From: Selaginella moellendorffii
Taxonomy: Eukaryota; Streptophyta; Lycopodiopsida; Selaginellales; Selaginellaceae
DNA: 64,000 bases
Assembly (NCBI RefSeq): GCF_000143415.4
Contig: NW_003314310.1
Coordinates: forward strand, 552,611 to 616,610
Direction of reading: 5' to 3'
This document shows, piece after piece, positions 57,773-64,000 of this stretch; the first letter of the stretch is position 1, and each line of letters starts with the position of its first letter. The notes beneath the pieces were generated by a model, which ran no database searches, had not been told where the DNA came from, and saw only the letters and a list, made by a program, of their open reading frames with translations. The position numbers and the translations under genes are program-made.

Positions 57773-59362
57773 ATGAGCAAAGAATGCAGCAAGCAAGTAT
57801 CCATCCAAGATGTGCTCTCGCAGCTGCTATTGCCATCGGCGGCCCTCTATGCATCCCTCCTCCACTGCTATGGCATCTCCTGCTCGCTCACTGATAGCTG
57901 CTGTGTCCACGATCACATCCTCGCCACAGGCCACTTCCTCCAGAGTGTCCACCTTGGTAATCTCCTCATCCAGATGTACAGGAAATGTGATGGCACCAGC
58001 AGCCTTGCGGCCACATGCACAGTCTTCGATCAGATGCCCAAGAAAGATGTGGGGTCTTGGAGCTGCATCATCGCGGCCTACGTGCAGTCGAGGCATTGCC
58101 GCGAGGTGATCCAGCAGATGGACGTGGAACCCAACGAAATGGTGATCATGAGCACACTGGCTGTGTGCTCCGGTTCCAAGGATCTCGCACTGGGCATGGC
58201 CATCCATGTGAGAATTCTCTTCCCAGATCTCCGCAAGAGTGTGTTCATCGGCACAGCGCTCGTCAACATGTATGCCAAGTGTGGAGCAATCCAGCAGGCC
58301 AAGGCGGTGTTCGATCAGATATCGCGCAAGGTGGACTGCGATGATCACCGCATTTGCCCAGATGGGGGATTGCCACCAGGTGCTCGAGGGGATGATCCAA
58401 GCTCGCATCCAGCCCAATCCGGTGACCTTCGTCGTGGCGATCACTGCGTGCTCCAGCAGGGAATTTCTTGATCGGGGCAGGAAGATAAATGCCGCCATGA
58501 TCAACCTGGGCCTCCATGGCGACATCATGATCCAGAATGCGCTCCTTTCAATGTACGCGAAGGGTGGCAGTGCGGAGGAAGCATTTTCGGTGTTCCAGAG
58601 GATGGAAGATCGCAACAGGGTCTCGTGGAACAGCATGATCGCGGCCTTTGCCACGAGCGCACAGTCTTGCGCGGCAATGGGCCTCTTCCATGGCATGAAC
58701 TTAGAAGGGATCAAGCCCGACGACGTGAGCTTTCTGGGAGTTGTAAATGCCTGCTCGAGCACTAAGTGTGGAGATCTAGAAGCCGCCGAGAGGATTTTTC
58801 AGAGAATTCCAGGCAAAAATGTCGTGTCTTGGATGGCCATGCTCACTGCTTACACCTTTCACAGCAATGGATCCAAAGCTCTTGAGCTCTATAACAAGAT
58901 GGTCAGGCAGTCGATCCAGACGGACAGTGTGGTGCTGCTCAATGTAATCCGTGCCAGATCACTGGTTGGGGACATCGGCCTCACAAGAAAGCTCCACGCT
59001 CACGTTGCTTCCTCCAGCTTCATGCTCAAGATCCAGATCTAGAATGCGCTCATCAACATGTACATGCAGTGTGGCAGCCTGGAGGAGGCAAGGTGGGTGT
59101 TTAATGGGATCGAGAGGAAGAACTTGGTGTCATGGAATGCGATGATGGGATCTTATGTGCAGCACAGATACGACGAGGAAGCGATCGCATTGTTCTCGGA
59201 GATGAAGGCTGGGAACTCGAGGACCATGGAGTCGGGCTTGAGGAGCTCGGTCTCTGCAAGCTCAGACTCTAGTTTGTACACAAGGAGTGTGAAGATCTCT
59301 AACTCCACTAACACCTCAGCCTCCACCATCTTGGACTCCATTCTAAAGCCCAATTCCATCAT
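57773..59362 (+). pseudogene. PPR pseudogene, PLS class (PPR2), 5' part
   Basis: Paralogue of PPR1. Open from ATG 57773 with LYASLLHCYGISCSL, VHLGNLLIQMYRKCD and FDQMPKKDVGSW (the Gln codon here is a stop in PPR1). A deletion of about 11 nt at 58330 shifts the frame. Reading resumes at 58239-59042 (frame of NAVSWNS-type repeats) to a TAG at 59040 that replaces a CAG in IQIQNALI. A third stretch follows (59058-59211, CGSLEEARWVFNGI, NLVSWNAMMGSYVQ). It lacks about 100 bp present in PPR1 (after 58761) but keeps repeats PPR1 has lost. From about 59212 the sequence no longer reads as PPR. Gypsy element F interrupts it at 59363. Confidence 0.83.
59212..59362 (+). other. Non-PPR stretch between PPR2 and element F
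   Basis: PPR similarity stops abruptly and the sequence becomes rich in CTCGG / GACTC words, including one ATCTTGGACTCCAT as in the E-type LTR array. It may be a very old E-LTR scrap. Confidence is low. Confidence 0.25.
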
Positions 59363-59596
59363 TGTTATGATCTGGCGCAAAAAAATAGAGATCTAGTCAC
59401 CCTAGACTATGCTATACCACCTCTTGAGGTTCCTCACTACCCAACCACCCCCAATCTACTTCAAAAGCTCCATTGCACCACTGCTACACTGTGAACCCTA
59501 GGGTAGGGTTGAGTCCCCTACTCTAACATGCCTTAATATACCTTTGAGCCTCCCTTTGACCAATGTTGACCACATGGTCAAAATTGACGCCTAACA
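59363..59596 (-). repeat. 3' LTR of element F
   Basis: 234 bp. Pairs with 63218-63448 and differs by a few indels and transitions. Confidence 0.88.
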
Positions 59597-59654
59597 ATTC
59601 TTTCCCCCCAACAAAGTCTTTGTCCCAAGGACGAGTTGTACCGATGATCACCCT

Positions 59655-62500
59655 TTCTGGGGAACCTTGCTCAAGCTCCTGGTCCATCTTCCACAGTTGT
59701 ATACATCAAGGAAGCATTGGGCCCATCACTCCAAGATAGTATATCTTTCAATTGGCTAACATAAAATACCGGATGAATTTTCACCCTAGCTAGTAGCCGC
59801 ACCTGATAAGCCGCATTACCAATGCGCTCCAGCACTTCATATGGACCAATATATCGATGGGAAAGTTTATCACTCTTCCCTGTCCGTAAAGGCACCAAGG
59901 TGTTCTGCCGCTCACTTGATGGAAAAATCATTCGCACAAAGATAAGATCACCCATCTTATATTCCCGGAATTGGCAATGCTCATTGGCAAACTTCTCGGC
60001 TCTATCCTGAGCTGCTTGCAAATTCTGTTTGCACACCACCAAAATCTCATCAAGTTCTGTGGCAAAATCAGTCGCCTTGGAATCAAGCTTATCTTGAACG
60101 TCCTTACTCAAATGCAATCCCAACTCCATCGCTGTTCAAGGATGCCTTCCAAATATGGCAAAGTAAGGATTTAACTTGGTTCCAATATATTGGCTATTAT
60201 TGTAAGCAAATTGCGCCAACTAAAGATATATATCCTATTGTCATTGCCTTTGACCAATGCTACAGCGTAGCATATTCTCCACCACTTGATTCACACGCTT
60301 GATTTGCTCATCCATTTGAGGATGATCTCCACTCAAGAGTTTTAGAGTCACTTGTATAGCCTTTGCAAAGCTTTTCCAAAATCCACTGGTTAACTTTGAA
60401 TCTCGATCACTAATGATGTCCTCTAGTAAACCAAAATTAAGAAAAACCTTCTCCAAGTAAACCGTAGCCAAGTTTGAGGCAATGACAGTTTTCTAAAGCG
60501 CCAACAACCACACATACTTCGTCAACCAATCCACTATGACCCATACTTGCTCCTTTTGCCTCAATGTTCGTGGCAAACAAGTGTTGAAGTCCATAGAGAT
60601 ACTACACCAACAGCTCTGAGGAATAGGTAAAGGTTGCAAAAGTCCCCCCGGCTTCTCCTGTGGCATCTTAACCTACTGACAAAGCTCGCATGATTTACAA
60701 TACTTGAGGATATCAACCTTCATATTCCTCCAATAAAAATTGCGTTTAATCAAGTCATACGTCTTCTTCCCCCCAAAATGACTAACCTCTGGACGATCAT
60801 GATAGTGAAATAAAACTTGAGTAATTAACACATCTGCCCATGGCAAATATACACGGCCATTGTAGTAAAGAATTCCATCCACCAATGAGAAAGGGGCTTC
60901 CATCCGGTCTCACAAAGAAGCCACCTTAGCATCTTGAGCCTGAGCATGCTCAACCAACTATCCAAACTCGCTGACCACCTTACTCAAATGATGACAAAAT
61001 CGTGTTTGTAATGTTGACATATGATGAACACAAGATAAAGCATCTGCCACCACATTTGATTTTCCCAGACAATGCTCAATAGAAAACTCCCCAAACTCCA
61101 TAAGTTTGACCATCTAATGAACTTGCCTAGTGTTCAACTCCTTCTATGTGAAAAGATACACAAGTGGTTTGTGATCTATCAACACCACAAACACTACACT
61201 ATAAAGATAATGTTGCCACGTCCGCAAAGCATGAATAATAGAGAGTAACTCTTGCTCATATGTGGAATAGTGTTGTTCCGCGGAATTCAAAGTTCGACTT
61301 TCATATGCAATAGGCTATCCCTCTTGCATGAGAAGTGCATAACCACTCGCATCGCATGTCACCTCGTAAGGTTTTGATGGATCAACAATGCGAAGCACTA
61401 GAGTCTCGCTCAACAATCGTTCCAGCGCCACAAAACTCTCCTCTTGTGACTTCTTCCACTCGAATGGCACATTCTTGTGTAACAATTGCGTCAAAGGAAT
61501 AGCCATCTCTGCAAACTTATACTGGAAACATTGGTAATAACTAGCCATACCAAGAAAAATTATGCAACTCAACCATTGTAGTTGGTGTAGGCCAATTTTC
61601 CATCACAGCCACCTTCCTTGGATCCGTCTTGACACCCTTAGATGTCACAATATGGCCTAAATATTCCACCTCCAACTTTGCAAACTCACATTTGCTCTTC
61701 TTCACATAAATTTTATTGTCTTGGAGTAATAAAAGAACCTTGCGCAAATGCACCTTATGCTCCTCCATATTCTTGCTAAAAACAAGAATATCATCCAAGA
61801 AAATCTCCACAAACTCATAAAGATAATGCCTAAATACCTTCGTCATCAACCGAGTAAATGTAGCTAGTGCATTCGTCAAACCAAATGGCATAACTATAAA
61901 CTCAAAATGTTTGAAGCTTGTGTTGAATGCCATCTTGGAGATAGACATCATCCATTGCAATCTGATGATATCCACTCCTCAGATCAATCTTGGTAAACAC
62001 TTGTGTTTCACCAAGCTTGTCTAGGATATCATCCACACGTGGCATCGGCATTTTATCCTTCACTTTCTTCTTGTTCAAAGCGTGGTAATCAATACAAATT
62101 TGCATTGAACCATCCTTCTTCTTCACAAACAAGACTAGAGCACCAAACAGAGACTTACTTAGCTGAATAAATCCAAACTCAAGTAACTCCTTGATTTGTC
62201 GTTGAACTTCTTGCTCCTTTGCATAAATTAACCGAAATGGACACCGGTAAATTGGCCACATCCCTGGATCCAATGTAATCTCATGCTCCACACCTCATAA
62301 CAGAGGCAACCCATGAGGAAGTTCAGATGGAAAAACATCAGAAAACTCGTCAAGTACATCCCGTACTACTGCTTCTCCCCCACACGTGCCTTGGTCTCCC
62401 AAGTCACGAACAAACAGCAAGTAACTTGAAAGTGCTTTTCTATTACAACAAGTCCACTTCAAAGATGTAGTAGAGAGCATAATAACGGTGGTTGAACACC
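59655..62500 (-). pseudogene. pol of element F: RT, RNase H, integrase
   Basis: RT in two frames: DKMPMPRVDDILDKLGETQVF and IDLRSGYHQI (62040-61930), then after a shift MPFGLTNALATF and the catalytic box FLDD (about 61795), and CEFAKLEVEYLGHIV. RNase H (61515-61080): VTCDASGYALLM (about 61345) and an HYSTYEQELLSIIHALRTWQ-type stretch after a stop. Integrase: zinc region HYHDRPEVSHFGGKKT ... KSCELCQ (60830-60673) with the core following (DRDSKLTSGFWKSF, about 60415). The tail has the GPYEVLERIG motif (59830) and no chromodomain. At least six stops and one frameshift. Confidence 0.85.
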
Positions 62501-63193
62501 CTCGCCAAACCACACATCTTTAACACCACCATACTCCAACAAGACACACTTAATACTCCACTTTATCTCTGAATCCACCTTCACCAACCATGGCATCTCA
62601 AAAATAAGATCCACATGATGGATATCCGCGAAATAAAAAGTCTCCACAAGTGTGGTTTTGCCAACCAACACTTCCAACCCTTTAACACAAGCATCAAAAT
62701 GTTGAGCAGAGGTAGTTGCACCTTCCACCGTGTACGGAAAAACTCCGTGTGTGACCAGACCATGCTCCACAATAAACTTTGCTGAAACAAAGTTGTCATC
62801 GCTCCCACTATCCAGTAAAATTCGCATTGGATCGCCATAGAACACATCCTCTAGCATTAAAGCTGATTCACAAGTATCCTCAAGCTCCATCTTGTTCCAC
62901 ACACAGTTGAGCTGACGAGCAATGATCGAAAGTCTCTTCCTCAGACTAGAATGGTCATTCTCATCATCCTCACATTGCAAAGTCTGCAACTTTTTAGTAT
63001 CTGACTTACCATGAGTAGAAGATTGGCCATTCATCATGCCATGCATCTCGTCATGCATCTCTTGCTGATTTCGATTAAGGGCTCGCAGCTCATGAACCAC
63101 ATCTTGAATGGTCCAAATCTCCATAGCTTCATTGGCACCATCATCGGCACCACCATCGACAATAGGATTCCAACGTTCATCTTGGTCGGCCAT
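62459..63193 (-). pseudogene. Shortened gag-protease of element F
   Basis: ATG at 63193, a few bases past the primer site, starts MADQDERWNPIVDGG. The frame runs into a retropepsin domain with active site ILLDSGSDDNFVS (about 62815) and LVGKTTLVETFYFADI, and stays open for about 245 codons. No capsid or zinc-knuckle region is present, so gag was lost by internal deletion. Protease would process the polyprotein, but the element would need gag in trans. Confidence 0.8.
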
Positions 63194-63217
63194 CGCAACC
63201 AACTCTTCTGATACCAA

Positions 63218-63448
63218 TGATATGATCCAGTGCAAAAAAACAGAAATCTAGTCACTCTAGACTATGCTACGCCACCTCTTGAGGTTCCTCACCACCCAAC
63301 CACCCCCGAGCTACCTCAAAAGCTCCACTGCACCGCCACTCCACTGTGAGCCCTAGGGTAGGATTGAGTCCTCTACACTAACATGCCTTAATACCTTGAG
63401 CCTCCCTTTGACCGACATTGACCATGTGGTCAAAGCTGGCGTCTAACA
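63218..63448 (-). repeat. 5' LTR of element F
   Basis: 231 bp. Followed on the minus strand by primer site TTGGTATCAGAAGAG at 63217-63203. Confidence 0.88.
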
Positions 63449-63453
63449 ATCAT

Positions 63454-64000
63454 GGCGTCATTCTCCTGTATGCCCATGCCGGCCTGGGCAAGCTCACCGA
63501 GGGGCAGCGCATCCACACCGAGCACCGCAAATCAGGAGATTCTTGTGGGATCCACGACCAACGTCACCCTGGGCAACACGCTGGTTAGCATGTATGTGCG
63601 CTGCAGCAGCATGGGAGATGCCGCTGCTGCCTTCCACTGCATGAGAGCCCACGACACAGTGACCTGGAGCTCCCTGATGGCAGGATACACCCACTACGGC
63701 CATGCCGAATATGCCATCCTCCTCTACCGCGACATGCACCTCGAGGGCATCCAGCCCGATAGTGTCACCTACATCAGCATCCTCAACTCGTGCAGCAATG
63801 CCGGCCTGCTCGCCCAGGTGCGGCATTTCTTCATGTCCATGGTTGAGGACCACTGCCTGGTAGTGTGGCCCGACCACTGGAAGTGCATGGTGGACGTGCT
63901 GGGGCGGGCGGGGTTTGTTAGGGGGCAGAGGACGTGGTAAGGAATATGCCGTTCCAGCCGGATGTGGTCGCGTGGACCATGCTGCTAGGGTGCTGCAAGG
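63454..64000 (+). pseudogene. PPR2 pseudogene, 3' part, continues past the window
   Basis: Starts in one frame (LLYAHAGLGKLTEGQRIHTE), then shifts at about 63525 into NVTLGNTLVSMYVRCSSMGD, HDTVTWSSLMAGYTHYGHA, LEGIQPDSVTYISILNSCS and MVDVLGRAGFV, the C-terminal repeats shared with PPR1. It retains the WPDHWK segment that PPR1 has lost. A one- or two-base change at about 63920 (GTTAGGGGGCAGAGGACGTGG) shifts frame again, to a stop at 63938-63940. Out-of-frame similarity to VRNMPFQPDVV continues to the window end. Confidence 0.8.

Larger units (their letters stand above)
59363..63448 (-). mobile_element. Element F: complete gypsy element with deleted gag, inside PPR2
   Basis: LTRs 59363-59596 (234 bp) and 63218-63448 (231 bp), TGTTAGGCGTC or TGTTAGACGCC at the start and GATCATA(A/T)CA at the end on the minus strand. 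Target duplication ATCAT is perfect (59358-59362, 63449-63453). Primer site TTGGTATCAGA lies at 63207-63217, and the purine tract on the minus strand is GGGGGGAAAGAAT at 59597-59609. Only about 4.1 kb in total because most of gag is missing. Pol is complete in order but broken by stops and shifts. Confidence 0.9.

Overview
This window looks like plant nuclear DNA, most probably from a lycophyte close to Selaginella moellendorffii. Three things point there. The pentatricopeptide-repeat (PPR) genes are of the PLS kind with wording typical of that genome. The one intact gene has two introns of only 54 and 57 nt. The rest is dense, decayed, nested LTR retrotransposons. The species call is inference; no organelle, bacterial or viral gene organisation is present.

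Layout. Positions 1-30150 are a stack of nested LTR elements: the 3' half of a chromodomain gypsy element (1-2668); a fragment of gypsy family A (2669-3221); a truncated copy of a coding-free LTR family 'D' (3222-6275); a complete D copy (6469-21203, target duplication AATAA) lying inside a minus-strand family A fragment and itself interrupted by a complete coding-free LTR element 'E' (11969-19614, minus strand); a third, truncated D copy (21344-25790) carrying a miniature TRIM element; a minus-strand gag-protease remnant 'H' (25791-29014) with part of its LTR; and a diverged E-type LTR (29640-30150). Positions 30150-32690 hold a Mutator-like transposase remnant and a decayed U-box ubiquitin-ligase fragment. 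Positions 32700-36000 hold a PLS-class PPR pseudogene and, on the other strand, a small P-class PPR gene.

Positions 37197-42183 (A) and 51835-57474 (B) are two full-length copies of gypsy family A in the same orientation. Between them lies the only long intact gene, at 42971-46033. It encodes a predicted P-loop NTPase fused to a PD-(D/E)xK-type nuclease, with the architecture of Crinkler-RHS (CR) NTPase-REase proteins. Also between A and B are a small unknown ORF, a pogo-like transposase remnant, and two TRIM elements of one family, one inserted into the other. B carries a further TRIM with 194-bp LTRs. Positions 57773-64000 are a second PPR pseudogene, paralogous to the first, split by a complete minus-strand gypsy element 'F' (59363-63448, target duplication ATCAT).

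How it fits together. Almost every coding sequence here is dead, mostly through CAG>TAG, CGA>TGA and similar C-to-T changes expected from cytosine methylation and deamination. Against that, the roughly 980-codon NTPase-nuclease gene is uninterrupted, spliced, and keeps its predicted catalytic motifs. The E and D families have LTRs, primer sites and purine tracts but no recognisable proteins, so they must have been mobilised in trans. A 3' non-coding module and purine tract shared by E and the chromodomain element suggest that element's family as the helper for E.
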